Shown piece after piece: positions 9,168-20,634 of a DNA stretch of 64,000 nt. Both the position numbers and the translations under genes were made by a program. This stretch comes from JBGPTK01 sp963797765 (lineage in GTDB: Bacteria; Acidobacteriota; Terriglobia; Acidiferrales; UBA7541), in assembly GCA_963797765.1 (NCBI GenBank), contig CAWCQU010000002.1:62001-126000 (forward strand), given 5' to 3'. A model generated the notes under the pieces. It did no database searches and was not told the origin of the DNA. It worked only from the letters and a program-made list of their open reading frames with translations. Numbering within the stretch: the stretch's first letter is position 1; the number at the start of each line of letters is the position of its first letter.

Positions 9168-9596
9168 ATGCCAGACACGATCAAAATGGGGACGATCCTT
9201 ATCAAGGATGGCACATTTTTGCCGGACTCACTGGAGTTCGAGAGTGAGCCCTGCGCGACCGGTTGGAGATTGGTCAAAAATTTCGAGGTGAACGGATTCG
9301 CTCGAAAAATCCACGAAGCGGGATGGACCTTTTTCTGCGTGGCTGGTGAAATGAATGCAACCATCTTCGGTTTTGGCGGACAAAGGAACGTACGCAGAGC
9401 AGTCAAGCGAATTTTAACGAATCTGAAATCGGAGAAGTTCAACGCTCTGGAAATTACGCAAATTGCAACGAATCGATTTCTGGGGTTGCCCTACGCGACT
9501 GTCTGCGCCCATTCGCGACAAATCGAAGAGAGCCTGCTCCGTTTGCGGCTCAAGGACCTTGCGGACTGGGACCGAGCGAAAATGTTGGCCGTCTGA
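9168..9596 (+). CDS. Conserved hypothetical protein (142 residues)
   Basis: GAGGAG precedes the ATG. The sequence is globular, without signal peptide or helix: a beta-rich first half (IKDGTFLPDSLEFESEP ... WTFFCVAGEMNATIFGFG) and an alpha-helical second half ending in a basic region. I recognise the type as a conserved uncharacterised acidobacterial protein but cannot name a domain. A truncated paralogue lies at 8390. Confidence 0.7.
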   Translation: MPDTIKMGTILIKDGTFLPDSLEFESEPCATGWRLVKNFEVNGFARKIHEAGWTFFCVAGEMNATIFGFGGQRNVRRAVKRILTNLKSEKFNALEITQIATNRFLGLPYATVCAHSRQIEESLLRLRLKDLADWDRAKMLAV

Positions 9597-9606
9597 ACCA
9601 AAACAG

Positions 9607-9649
9607 TAGCTGGCGGGCGAATCAGCAAAGGGAAATCTAACGCCAGCTA
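9607..9649 (+). terminator. Perfect 9-bp inverted repeat after the 9168 gene
   Basis: TAGCTGGCG (9607-9615) and CGCCAGCTA (9641-9649) are exact reverse complements with a 25-base loop, 11 bases after the stop. No U-tract. It may be a weak terminator or processing site. Confidence 0.35.
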
Positions 9650-9680
9650 GAATGGCCCAGGACTTGGAAGTGATGCAAAA

Positions 9681-9700
9681 GAAGAATCGGAAGATTCTTC
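9681..9700 (+). promoter_or_regulatory. Short perfect hairpin upstream of groES
   Basis: GAAGAATC-GGAA-GATTCTTC: an 8-bp perfect stem closed by a GNRA-type GGAA tetraloop, 77 bases before groES. I see no CIRCE (HrcA) element here, so this hairpin is the only structured candidate for control of groESL. Confidence 0.4.
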
Positions 9701-9776
9701 GCTAATAATGCCGGTCTGGGCCCATAACGAGTTTATTTTCGGAATCTTTAGAATCTATCAAACGGAGGCCAAAGAA

Positions 9777-10097
9777 ATGACCGCGAATGTGACTCCCCTG
9801 CACGACCGTATCTTGGTGCGGAGGTTGGAAGAGAAAGAAACCGCCAGGGGCGGCATCATCATCCCCGATACCGCCAAAGAGAAGCCACAGGAAGGCGAAG
9901 TGATGGCCGTCGGCGCCGGCAAGATCGAAAAGGGCAAACGTGTCCCGCTCGATGTAAAAGTGGGCGACCGGATTTTGTTCGGCAAGTACACCGGTAATGA
10001 AATCAAGATCGATGACCAGGAATACCTGATCCTCCGCGAGGAGGAAATCCTGGCGAAACTCAGCGGGATGGCCAAAGCGGCAACTGGCAAGAAGTAG
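9777..10097 (+). CDS. groS: GroES co-chaperonin
   Basis: About 106 residues from ATG 9777 (GGAGG-type site ~10 bases upstream). An upstream in-frame start at 9708 is not used by the family. It shows the whole Cpn10 fold: [36 protein letters not shown], with the mobile loop ([11 protein letters not shown]) that docks on GroEL, and [11 protein letters not shown] at the end. It caps the GroEL ring during ATP-driven folding. It lies 67 bases before groEL, in the usual order. Confidence 0.95.
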   Translation: MTANVTPLHDRILVRRLEEKETARGGIIIPDTAKEKPQEGEVMAVGAGKIEKGKRVPLDVKVGDRILFGKYTGNEIKIDDQEYLILREEEILAKLSGMAKAATGKK

Positions 10098-10158
10098 TTT
10101 AGCCCGAATCCACAGGTTTTAGAGTCGGAAGAGAATTCGCATTCACCCGGGAGGGTGA

Positions 10159-11799
<1,641 letters not shown>

Positions 11800-11836
11800 A
11801 AACCTAACGTTCTTTGGGATGACGGCCCTCTGTTTC

Positions 11837-11867
11837 CGCGCGGCTTCGCTCAAGGCGAGGCCGCGCG
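11837..11867 (+). terminator. Strong hairpin terminator after groESL
   Basis: CGCGCGGCTTCGC (11837-11849) pairs with GCGAGGCCGCGCG (11855-11867) except one G-U type position, with a 5-base loop, 38 bases after the groEL stop. A T-containing tail (CTTCGTTTGGGTT) follows. This is the best intrinsic terminator in the window. Confidence 0.75.
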
Positions 11868-12034
11868 CTTCGTTTGGGTTACAGCGACGCCAATAGTGGG
11901 AGAATTTGATTCGGAAGTGAACCACCCGTGTGACCCTTGCGACAAACTAGACGTACTCGGCCCATTCACTCTTTGCTAGATAGGAGTTTCACTGATCAGG
12001 ATACAACGAACATCTTTGTGCGATTCAGATCAAC

Positions 12035-12382
12035 ATGGGTGAAGTCTTGGAGCGTAGGAAACTAACTCGTTACATCCTCCGTTTACCAGTGCATTTCGGA
12101 TATCTGGATCGAGATGGAGTCAGGGAGGAGGGAAAGGGATTCACGCGTGAGATCAGTTTGCAAGGTGTCTACGTCTATGCTGAATCGCTACCTCCCGCAG
12201 ATACTGAAATTGATCTATAAATCTATTTCACGTCGCTCCTCGAGACTGGCAAGAACTTGAAGTTTATGGCAAAGGCAAAGGTAATTCGCCTGGAGCCGAA
12301 CACGCTCGATGAGCACACAGGAGGGTTTGCGTCGGTCACTGGATACTTCACGCTGTTCAACGGCGTAGCGCCCCATCCGTAG
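12035..12382 (+). pseudogene. PilZ-like protein with in-frame stop
   Basis: The frame begins MGEVLERRKLTRYILRLPVH, continuing with a TREISLQGVYVYAE segment: the RxxxR and (D/N)xSxxG-like pattern of PilZ c-di-GMP-binding domains. A TAA at 12218-12220 interrupts it. The same frame then continues (IYFTSLLETGKNLKFMAKAKVIRLEP...) to a stop at 12382, giving about 115 residues, the normal length of a stand-alone PilZ protein. One base change explains the break, so this looks like true pseudogenisation. Confidence 0.6.
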
Positions 12383-12581
12383 CGTTGGCATCACCGTGAA
12401 ATTGATCGCCCCTGGAAGTACCAGCAAGAGTCTTTGGCTTTTCCTGCCCGCAACTTTCGCCTGCGTTCCCTTGGATGAAGCGCGAGCATGGATCGCTCGT
12501 TGGATGAGGAGTACAATCACAATCGGCCTCATCGCGGAATCCCAAATCGCACCAATTGCCTCAGCGAGAAGGAGAAACGGA

Positions 12582-13022
12582 ATGAAGCCCAGAATCGATT
12601 ACGAAAAAGTGGCACCGGCAGCTGTCGCTGCGATGAGCACTTTAGACAGCTATGTGCGTCAGTCGGGTTTGGAATCGTCTTTGCTTGATCTGGTGAAGTT
12701 ACGAGCATCGCAGATTAATGGCTGTGCCTACTGTGTCGATTATCATTCGAGAGATGCTCGAAAGAAGGGCGAGACTGAGCAGAGGCTCTATTCAGTTGTG
12801 GTTTGGCGTGAAACGACGTTCTTCAATGACCGCGAGCGGGTAGCGTTGGCATGGACTGAGGCCGTGACTTTGGTGAGCAGGGACCATGTTCCCGACGCGG
12901 TTTATCAGTCTGCCCGGCAGCACTTCAACGAAAAGGAGCTCGTCGATCTGACCCTAGCTGTCATTGCCATGAACGGCTGGAACCGATTCTCCGTCAGCTT
13001 TCGTACCGTGCCGGGTACCTAG
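12582..13022 (+). CDS. AhpD-like carboxymuconolactone decarboxylase family protein
   Basis: About 146 residues from ATG 12582, with GGAG about 10 bases upstream. Residues about 30-60 hold the AhpD core: LLDLVKLRASQINGCAYCVDYHSRDARKKGE, that is E/K-helix, CxxC and the following His. In this family the Cys pair carries peroxidase or disulfide-reductase activity using a lipoylated or thioredoxin partner. Downstream helices (RERVALAWTEAVTLV, LVDLTLAVIAMNGWNRF) fit the all-helical fold. Probably an alkylhydroperoxidase-type antioxidant protein; the electron donor is unknown. Confidence 0.88.
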   Translation: MKPRIDYEKVAPAAVAAMSTLDSYVRQSGLESSLLDLVKLRASQINGCAYCVDYHSRDARKKGETEQRLYSVVVWRETTFFNDRERVALAWTEAVTLVSRDHVPDAVYQSARQHFNEKELVDLTLAVIAMNGWNRFSVSFRTVPGT

Positions 13023-13163
13023 CAATCAGTCTGCCAAGCCGAAATAGACCGTAGCAGTCTTAAGGCATCCTAGAACTTCGTGCAAGAGCGAAGTGCTCGT
13101 TCGCGCAAGTGAAGACAGCAATGGACAAAATACAGTGATTGCAGGACCGGCTTTTCTGCCCTT

Positions 13164-13640
13164 TCAGCTATCCAGACTCCATGGGTAGAACTTCGCCTCT
13201 CCGAGGAGGAACGAACTTGCAGAAACCACAAAAACAGAGGCATCCAACGGTGACTTGACGCCCGTCCCGCAAACCATCCCGAGGGCAAAAGCCAGCGTCA
13301 AGAGACCGCTCGAGAGGGCTGCGATCCGGGTACGGAAGCCCAGGATCAAAGCGATGCCAAGAACGACTTCGCAAATCGTCGCAGTCCAACTGACCATAGG
13401 GATCCAGCTATTCGGAAACCACGGATTGAGCTCGCCGGTGTAGACTAAGAAATTGTGGAAGTTTCCCCATGCGATGCGAGGTCCCCCCGGAGGCCCCCAC
13501 AATCCGAAGCGATCGGCGACAGCAGAAAGAAAACCCGCACCAAGAGCAATTCGAAGATAGACGGTGGCGTAGCCGGACCACCATCGAATTTGAGTACCAG
13601 CACTTTGCGTTTCCTGATGGCCATCTGACTCTGACTGCAT
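13164..13640 (-). CDS. DoxX family membrane protein
   Basis: About 158 residues from ATG 13640, with GAGGGGG about 10 bases upstream. The longer frame to 13754 has an N-terminus unlike the family. Four hydrophobic segments: YLRIALGAGFLSAVADRFG, then MVSWTATICEVVLGIALILGF, ALSSGLLTLAFALGMV and a C-terminal one ending FLLGEAKFYPW. The GLWGPPGGP and NWF-type loop fits DoxX/DoxD-like proteins (quinone-linked or thiol redox roles in some members). Convergent with the AhpD-like gene. Confidence 0.85.
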   Translation of the reverse strand: MQSESDGHQETQSAGTQIRWWSGYATVYLRIALGAGFLSAVADRFGLWGPPGGPRIAWGNFHNFLVYTGELNPWFPNSWIPMVSWTATICEVVLGIALILGFRTRIAALSSGLLTLAFALGMVCGTGVKSPLDASVFVVSASSFLLGEAKFYPWSLDS

Positions 13641-14001
13641 GCCCTTCGACCCCCTCATGTGACCGCTACTTCCTGAATCACGACGTCGTATTTGAGAACG
13701 CATACATCCAGCCCAGGACAGGATCCGGCGTAGCTGGTTGCCAAAATAGTGCAAGGTTTGCTAGAGCAGCTCGTGAGCACTGCGTCCTGTAATTGCAAGA
13801 CCAACTGTTCCTGCTCGTCGATCGGCAGCTTGGCAAGAAAGACATAGAATTTACGAACAAATGAGGAATCCCGAGTCAAATCTGTGTGACCTTCTGATGA
13901 GTGCTCTGCCAAGACTCTCTACGCTGAGTTGCCGGCCGGTCGTGACCCGAACTGCTGGTCCCGCCTCATCGACTGCCTATTTCCAGAGTTGCCGTTCCAC
14001 T
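13641..14001. other. Intergenic, one doubtful frame
   Basis: A minus-strand frame at 13655-13912 (85 residues, TTG start, weak ribosome site; contains FVRKFYVFLAKLPIDEQEQL) looks partly protein-like but I cannot support it firmly. Nothing else seen. Confidence 0.3.
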
Positions 14002-15764
14002 TCAACCCGCTTTATTTCCCCTTCCAAGAGAAGTGTCTTCTCCTGCGGGGGCATTTTTCGCGATGTGGTCAGCCATCATTCGGATGAGTTCAGCATTAGT
14101 CATAGGCTGCCACCCATGTCCTTTCATTGGACGGCCGTACACAAACTCGCCCTCGTAAAATGGATCCTTGCTCGATTTTGAGAAAATCCTCAAGAAGGTA
14201 AACTGCTCCCGCCAGATAGAAGTTATCCATATCTCCGCAATAGATCCGCAATTTGCCGACGAGTTTGCGGTCCGATTTTTGGCCAGTTGGTTTGAATGTA
14301 ATAACGCAAATCATAGCCATGATCGCGCATGTAATTAGCGACCGAATGATCGATTTTCCCCGTCAGGTGGTTCCAGAGCGGCCGAGGGTAGCCATCGTCT
14401 CCCACGGGACCATAAACGGCGTCCCAGATATCAATCTGAGCGCCTGACCGATCGTGGGTGCCGGATGCATACTCCATTTGACTGATTTGACGCATGCTGG
14501 CGACGGCCTGGCCATCCGGATCCTGCTGAAACATTCGTTCCGGTGCATTGAAGGGAGCGTTGGGAACGATAAACGCATTGTCATCCTCGTAGGCGTTCAC
14601 CATCCCATACTTTCGAAAGTCCACAGGGTCGGGATACATGGTCCAAGTGCCGCCGAAGAAATCAGGATGATAAACCTGCAAGGCCAGAGATTCCCAACCG
14701 CCAGTTGAGCCGCCCGTGAGGACTCGAGCGTAAGACTTCGGAATCATCCTGAATTGTTGTTCGAGGTACGGAATCAATTCTTGGATGATCGCGTCGCCGT
14801 AGGGGCCGTTGTTGGCTGAGTTGACTGCGTAGGAATCATCAAAAAAGGGGGTTGGATGCTGAAAGGTGACGGCGATCATGCGAGGAAAATTCTCGGAGTT
14901 CCATGAGCCATAAAAATCATATCCGGACTCTTTGCGTCCCGCTGCTTGTTTCCTCATCGCCGCAAAGAGGTCGCCGCCCGTATTTTGTTCCGTGGTGAAT
15001 TCAAAAGCTGGATCCAGGGAAAAATGAGACTGTGCATACACGACTGGATAATGGACATTGGGATGTTCCGCATAGCCCTTGGGCAAGAGAACGGTGGCAC
15101 CCAAATACATAGGATGCCCCCAAAATGCGGTGAGGATCTTGCTCTGGAATTTAACCCGCTTCGTCCATTCCGTATCCTTCGGCACCTCGATCGGAGGAAT
15201 GGTCTTGACTAGAGAGATCTTCACGGTGGAGGACTGCTTTGGATCGACATGAACTCTTTGAGGTTCACTGAGAAGATTTCCCGGCGAGAAACCCCAGCGC
15301 TGTCCCTCCCATTGATCCATGTGCGCCCAAATGACGTGACCATCGGAGCGGTGAAATTGGGTGTACACGTTCATCACGCCCTGCACGTAATAATCGCCAG
15401 CAGGAAGCTGGCTGAGGCTCATATAAGGAAAGCCGATGGAGGTCTGATCGATGACGGCCGATTGGCCCGGCTTGAGCTGATCGACGTCGACCGCGAAAAA
15501 AGGGACGCGAGCGTCGCGGCGGCGCGCTGAATTATAGGCGGCGATGCGAGGTTCGGGATCCGCAGTGGGGCTTAGCGCGACGAACACGCGACCGGTAATC
15601 GGGTCGTCGTGCGCGGAATCTGCAAACGAAATTTCGAAGCGGACACCCGAAGCATTTTGCTGTGCTTTTGAAGTGAAGAGAAATGCCGCAGCTAAGGAGA
15701 TAGCTGCAGCGATTCCGATCGGCGCCAAGAGTCTTTTGATATTTGCCCAAGCACGTCCTGTCAT
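14002..15764 (-). CDS. Exported alpha/beta-hydrolase (esterase-like), C-terminus frameshifted
   Basis: Starts at ATG 15764 with GAGGGGG 5-6 bases upstream. N-terminal membrane or signal segment (LLAPIGIAAAISLAAAFLFT). A beta-rich N-domain precedes an alpha/beta hydrolase with nucleophile elbow GGSTGGWES near residue 330, reminiscent of enterochelin-esterase-like hydrolases. The first frame stops at 14223, but homologous-looking sequence goes on in two further frames (DMDNFYLAGAVYLLEDFLK; then DPFYEGEFVYGRPMKGHGWQ) to 14002. Two extra bases, near 14235 and in an A-run near 14172, explain this. Last gene of the minus-strand block that begins with the TonB receptor. Substrate unknown. Confidence 0.72.
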
Positions 15765-15815
15765 ATATTCCCCCTCATCCACGAGTAATGGAATTCCTGA
15801 AACCTGAAAAGTCTG

Positions 15816-17826
15816 TTATGGCTGGGCGGTTGCATTTTTTTGCTCCGTTCCTGACGAATCTAAGATTCCGTCTTTGAGGTATTGGTCGAAGAACTCGAGA
15901 ATATCTAGTGACATCTGTTCGGTGTTATCCCGGCCTGAAACGTAGTAGGGTCCGTAATGGGAAGGCTCTCCGCGATTGACGTAGGTCTTGAAACGATAAA
16001 CTTTGTAGGCTTCCTCGAGGGCGCGGGCAAATTCTAGGGAAGCCGGGGGAGCATCTTCGCCGGGACGCCATGCGGTGGTAGGGCCTCCGCCCTGAATCAG
16101 AAACACCGGAGTGGTGACATTGCTGACAGCGTAGATTGGAGAGACATGTTCGATAGACGTCAGCGCGCTCCGGGAAAGGGCCGAGCTCATAGATGAGCAT
16201 TTTCGTGTGCCGAAGTTCCGTGTTGTAGGTCATGAAGGATACCCAATCTCCATAGCCGGACATCGGGATGGCAGCCTGAAAAACGCCCGGGGCGAAAGAG
16301 ACTGCGTCCATGGACATGCAGCCGCCGTAACTGGTTCCCGTGATGCCCATCTCCTTTGGATCGACGTAGGACAAGGTCTTCAGGTATTTCACCCCAGCGA
16401 GAACATCTTCTAAATCGCAGTGGCCCCAGCATCCGTTGTTGGCATCTTCGAACTTTTTGCTGTATCCGGAACTTCCGCGAATATTGGGCATAAGGACAAC
16501 GTAACCCTGTTGCGCCAAAAATTGGACGAGAGGAGTATAGGTGTCCAAGAACTGTGATGTGGGTCCGCCGTGAATAAACAGGATGCCTGGATATTTTGCG
16601 TTCTGCACTCCGGCAGTGGGCTTGTAGAGATAAGCGGAAATTGTCAACCCATCGGTGCTTGGGAAACTGATCTTCTCAGGCATGATGAGTTTCTGGCTGG
16701 CATTGCCAGGCGGCAGGGAAAAAGTAAGCTGATGAAGCTTAGAATCCTTGAGCGACACGACAAAGAGATCCGCGGGACGGACAGGAGTCGCGAGCGTGAA
16801 AGTGAAACGATCTCCGGACGGCGACCAGTCCGGACCGGTAACGACGCCCATTGGGGGATTAACAATGACATGTGGCTGCCCTCCGTTCGTATCAACTACG
16901 CGCAAATCGAGAGTTCCATTGTGATTCGAAACATAGGCCACTGATTTGCCGTCCGGAGACCATCGGGCATCGGATTGGTCGGCTTGCTCGGGAGCTAGCG
17001 GTTTCGGATTCGTGCCTGCCATTCCGACCGTCCAATAATTCACCCAGTCATTGCGATAAGAACGGAATAGCACGGTGCCGCCGTCGGGCGATACCTGCGG
17101 AAATCCAAAGGTGCCATTCGTCCAAATGGTTCCGTAGTCAAACCAACCGCTGTCGTGGACGAGGAGGCGCGCAGCACCGCCATCGGCGGAGATGACCAAG
17201 ATGTCGTGATCGACCCACAGGTCGTCCGTGCGGATGAAGACGATGTTTTTGGAATCGGGGGTCCAAGAAGGATACGTGGAGTAATGAGATTCCGCAGTGA
17301 GGCGATAAATCCTGCCATCCGGAATGGCTACTTTCCAAATGTCGAAAGAGCCGTAGCGGTCCGCGGAAAAAGCGATCCAACGGCCGTCTGGCGACCAATT
17401 GAAGGAGTTAATCCGAGCGCCGAGTTTTGTAAATTGCTTCGCGGTTCCGCTGGCCGCGGACCAAAGCCACAATTCCGGAGAGCCACTTGTGGCGGACATG
17501 TACGCGATTTGTTTTCCATCGGGAGACCATTTGGGAGTCTGAATATCGTTACCAACAAATAGAAGGCTCGGGGCTCCGCCGGCAGGGCTGATCGCCCAGA
17601 GTCCCGGCTTTCCAACACTCGACTCGAACATGATGCGGGACCCATCCGGGGACCATTGCGGAGTTCCATCGACTTTGGAGGTGATCGATGTGAGCCTGGA
17701 GATAGCGGCCTTTGGCGATTCCCGATTCGAAGAATTGGAATCGCTGCCAGCGGCCGGTTGAGAAACGCTCAAGATGCAAGCGCCGATGAGCACAGACGTC
17801 CAGGCATACTCCCGCCAGGTAATCAT
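15816..17826 (-). CDS. S9-family peptidase with PD40 propeller, one frameshift
   Basis: About 670 residues if one extra base near 16155 is removed. Signal peptide MITWREYAWTSVLIGACILS. Residues about 45-380 hold six or more WSPDG repeats of a TolB-like propeller. Residues about 400-650 form a prolyl-oligopeptidase catalytic domain with the Ser elbow GTSYGGCMSMD. Beyond the frame break come the TTPVFLIQGGG strand and RALEEAYKVYRFKTY helix. The usual catalytic Asp (GxxDxxVP) and His (GxxHxF) motifs are not in standard form (PTTAWRPG; RGEPSHYGPYYV), so activity is uncertain. It lies between the CehA-like hydrolase and the esterase. Confidence 0.8.
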
Positions 17827-17905
17827 TTGCCCGCCTTTATTTCGAATTTAGTAGTTCGGTGACGCTATAATTCCGGGAACAAGCCGGAATTCAAATTATT
17901 CTTGA

Positions 17906-20437
17906 TTATTTTTGAGCGAGGCCAGCGTAGACATCACGGGCTTTCCGCCAAATACCGATCACTTCTTCCTGCTCAGCCGGCGTGTCAAAGCACGCAGCCA
18001 AAAAACCGCGCTTGCTGCAATCTGCTTGTTGGAGGGCCGGAAGCACTTCATCGATCCAATCTCGAAAATGAATTGCGTCTCCCTTGGAAGAAGGGGGCTC
18101 GCCGGCCCTCGAAAGATAAATTGGACTCGTATGAGCGTAGAGATAGGAGTCCATGAGCAAATGCTGAATTCCTGCTCCGGTGACGCGCGCTGCCAGCCAG
18201 CCGCTTTTGTTTACGTCGAACGATTTATTGATCGTGAGATGGTAGGGATCTCCGGGTTTCACCGAGAGGATCACCTGGCCGTCTTGAATAATATCGAGAG
18301 TTTCCATCGGAATGATGGATACAGCGTCGGCCTGAATCTGCACAGTGGAAGACTTGCCAGGTGAGAGCTGAATTTCGTCCCCAGCCTCTTTTCCATTGAC
18401 CGAAAACGTGAGCAGCGGGCCGTTGGTAACGAAGGTGCGCCCAGCGGCCAAGTTGTGAAGCCAATCATCGTAAGTAAGTGGAGAACTGGAATGAACATAA
18501 ACGCGAACCGTTCCGATGGCGGGAGCGCGAGAATAGTTCGTCATGGCATCGGTACCGGCGCTGGCAGGAAGCTTGAAACCAAGATTAAGAGCGCGATACC
18601 ACTCCTCAGCACTCTTATACTCGTCACTCCACAGACACATGACGTCATAAAAATCGATCTTGTGCAAAGCAACCAGAACTGGAAATTCCTTTGAACGTCG
18701 CGGAAGAAAGGTTCCGCCATAAAAAGGATGGACTAGTCCGCCGATCCCGCCTTGTGCGTGGACCTGGTCGAGGACTTGTGCAAGATCGGGATAGAGAGCC
18801 TGACGAGGGGTGCTGGGAACGACGTCCGAGGGATAGACGTATTGTTTCAGGTTGAGGAGCGCCAGATGGCCGGGAAAAGAATACCGATATTCTTGATTGT
18901 AATAAATCAGGCGGTTTTGAGTCGATGCAGAGTTCAGCTTGCCTTCGAACCACTGACGATCCATGATGCGCGTATTCCAATTCGCCAGCAAGTCATTGGC
19001 GACATTTAGATCCTCCGCATTCGCCTCCAGGAGAAGCGATTGCGGAGTGGCTTCAAAACCTCCGCCGTAATTCATGTGGATGTGACTATCGCCGGAATAC
19101 CAGCCCTTGGCAGACAGGTTCGCAAGCCGCTGCAAGGTGAACTCCACCTTTTGGGTCTGCCCCGGAATAATCTGAATGGTCTTTTTTTGCGGGCGGTATT
19201 CAAATCCTTTCATGACTTCCAGCGAAGCAGCGCCGGGAGGCAGTTCAAGATCGAAATGGCCTGAGGTGTGGAAATAGTGTTCGCTGGTGGAAGTGACGAA
19301 GCGATGAAACGCCCCAAGAGGAGCATAGGATTTGCCGTTGCCGGCTTGCAGATACACTCGAGCTGCGGTTTCTTGGCCATTTTCGTCGCGAACCATAACT
19401 TCCACGCGACCCACCGGCGAATTGTATTTGAGGCCTGTAATCGGAACCTGGGAAGGAACGCCTCCAACCGTTGGAATTGTCCAGAGCATAAGTTTTCCGC
19501 CCGCATCGGAAACATAAGCGATTTTCCTGCCATCAGGCGACCAGGAGGGGTCAAACACTTCGCCGTTCGAGAAGGTGAGTTGAAGCGGGTTCCCCGCGAT
19601 TGCGTTCATCAGCCACAGCTGGTTATTGCCGCTGCGAAAGGAGATGAATGCGATTTTCTGACCGTCGGGCGACCAGGCCGGTCGCGCACGCCAAAGTGTT
19701 TCCTCTTGCAATAGGAGGGTGGGATCTTTTTCACCCTGGGAGAGCTTCCAGATTCCGCCGGTTCCGACGATTTCCTTTCCTTGCCACACGCGATTGCTGA
19801 CGAATGCGATTTGCCTTCCGTCCGGAGACCAAGTGGGAGTTATGTTCTGGTGATCATCGGCAAGTACGGGCTGCATGGATCCGTCTTTGGGCGAGACCTG
19901 CCAGAGTCCGAATCCTTTTCCGCTTGCGGATGAAGTGCACAGGATGGAATTTCCATCGGAAGACCAGTGGGGATCAACGTTCACTGTGCCTGTGTGAGTG
20001 AGTTGGCGCGGGGAGGAGCCATCTTCGTTTACGACCCAGATTTGAATTTCATGATCGGTGTCTCGAACGAAAGCGATTTGATTGCCGTCGGGGGACCAAG
20101 CTGGCTGCGAGTCATATGCAGAATCCGACGTGATTTGTGCAGCCTCACCGCCCTGAGCAGGAAGTTTCCACAGACTGCCTTGCATGGAGAACGCAATGTT
20201 GCGGCCGTCGGGAGACCAGGAGGGTGCCCACGGACCGGTTGTGACAGCGGGTAAATACATGGCTTCCATGTAGAGTCCGCCGCCATCTGGAAGCACTCCG
20301 TATGCGGACGGAAATCCTTTTCCATTTTCACGGAAATACTGAGAGGAATTCGGAGGCACCTGAGCGCGGGCCGAGGCCACCAAGAGAATACACATTGCTG
20401 TGTTCAGAGCCAGGACTCCAAGCAATAGCCGCTTCAT
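17906..20437 (-). CDS. PD40 propeller plus CehA/McbA-type metallohydrolase
   Basis: About 843 residues from ATG 20437, with AGGAG 6 bases upstream; an in-frame extension to 20569 lacks one. Signal peptide MKRLLLGVLALNTAMCILLVASARA. Residues about 60-340 contain seven PD40 (WSPDGxxIAF) repeats. From about 430 comes a PHP-like metallohydrolase of the CehA/McbA group: metal motif GDSHIHMNYGG, then GGLVHPFYGG and SAGTDAMTNYSR. Propellers in such proteins act as binding platforms. Products of the group hydrolyse esters or carbamates, but substrate here is open. Probably periplasmic, 80 bases upstream of the S9 gene. Confidence 0.85.
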   Translation of the reverse strand: MKRLLLGVLALNTAMCILLVASARAQVPPNSSQYFRENGKGFPSAYGVLPDGGGLYMEAMYLPAVTTGPWAPSWSPDGRNIAFSMQGSLWKLPAQGGEAAQITSDSAYDSQPAWSPDGNQIAFVRDTDHEIQIWVVNEDGSSPRQLTHTGTVNVDPHWSSDGNSILCTSSASGKGFGLWQVSPKDGSMQPVLADDHQNITPTWSPDGRQIAFVSNRVWQGKEIVGTGGIWKLSQGEKDPTLLLQEETLWRARPAWSPDGQKIAFISFRSGNNQLWLMNAIAGNPLQLTFSNGEVFDPSWSPDGRKIAYVSDAGGKLMLWTIPTVGGVPSQVPITGLKYNSPVGRVEVMVRDENGQETAARVYLQAGNGKSYAPLGAFHRFVTSTSEHYFHTSGHFDLELPPGAASLEVMKGFEYRPQKKTIQIIPGQTQKVEFTLQRLANLSAKGWYSGDSHIHMNYGGGFEATPQSLLLEANAEDLNVANDLLANWNTRIMDRQWFEGKLNSASTQNRLIYYNQEYRYSFPGHLALLNLKQYVYPSDVVPSTPRQALYPDLAQVLDQVHAQGGIGGLVHPFYGGTFLPRRSKEFPVLVALHKIDFYDVMCLWSDEYKSAEEWYRALNLGFKLPASAGTDAMTNYSRAPAIGTVRVYVHSSSPLTYDDWLHNLAAGRTFVTNGPLLTFSVNGKEAGDEIQLSPGKSSTVQIQADAVSIIPMETLDIIQDGQVILSVKPGDPYHLTINKSFDVNKSGWLAARVTGAGIQHLLMDSYLYAHTSPIYLSRAGEPPSSKGDAIHFRDWIDEVLPALQQADCSKRGFLAACFDTPAEQEEVIGIWRKARDVYAGLAQK

Positions 20438-20634
20438 CAGGTTCTCCTGCCAAAAATGACGACATCCATGAGAGCGCCTCCGCGAAAAAATGTCCGTTGC
20501 ATTCAGATTCGAATTCGAAGCGCTAAAATATGCCATGCATAGTTCTTTCCGACTGTCGGATTTTTTCATTTTGGTTGATTGGCGTACTCATATGCTCCTG
20601 ATCCCGCATTTATGTCGAATAAACACTTTCGAAA

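Noticed and set aside
9600..9776. CIRCE element (TTAGCACTC-N9-GAGTGCTAA) before groES
   Set aside because: No such sequence present; only two unrelated inverted repeats.
12488..12688. DEEYNHNRPHRGI, similar to the end of integrase-core transposases
   Set aside because: Only 13 residues match and nothing else of a transposase is present; could be chance.
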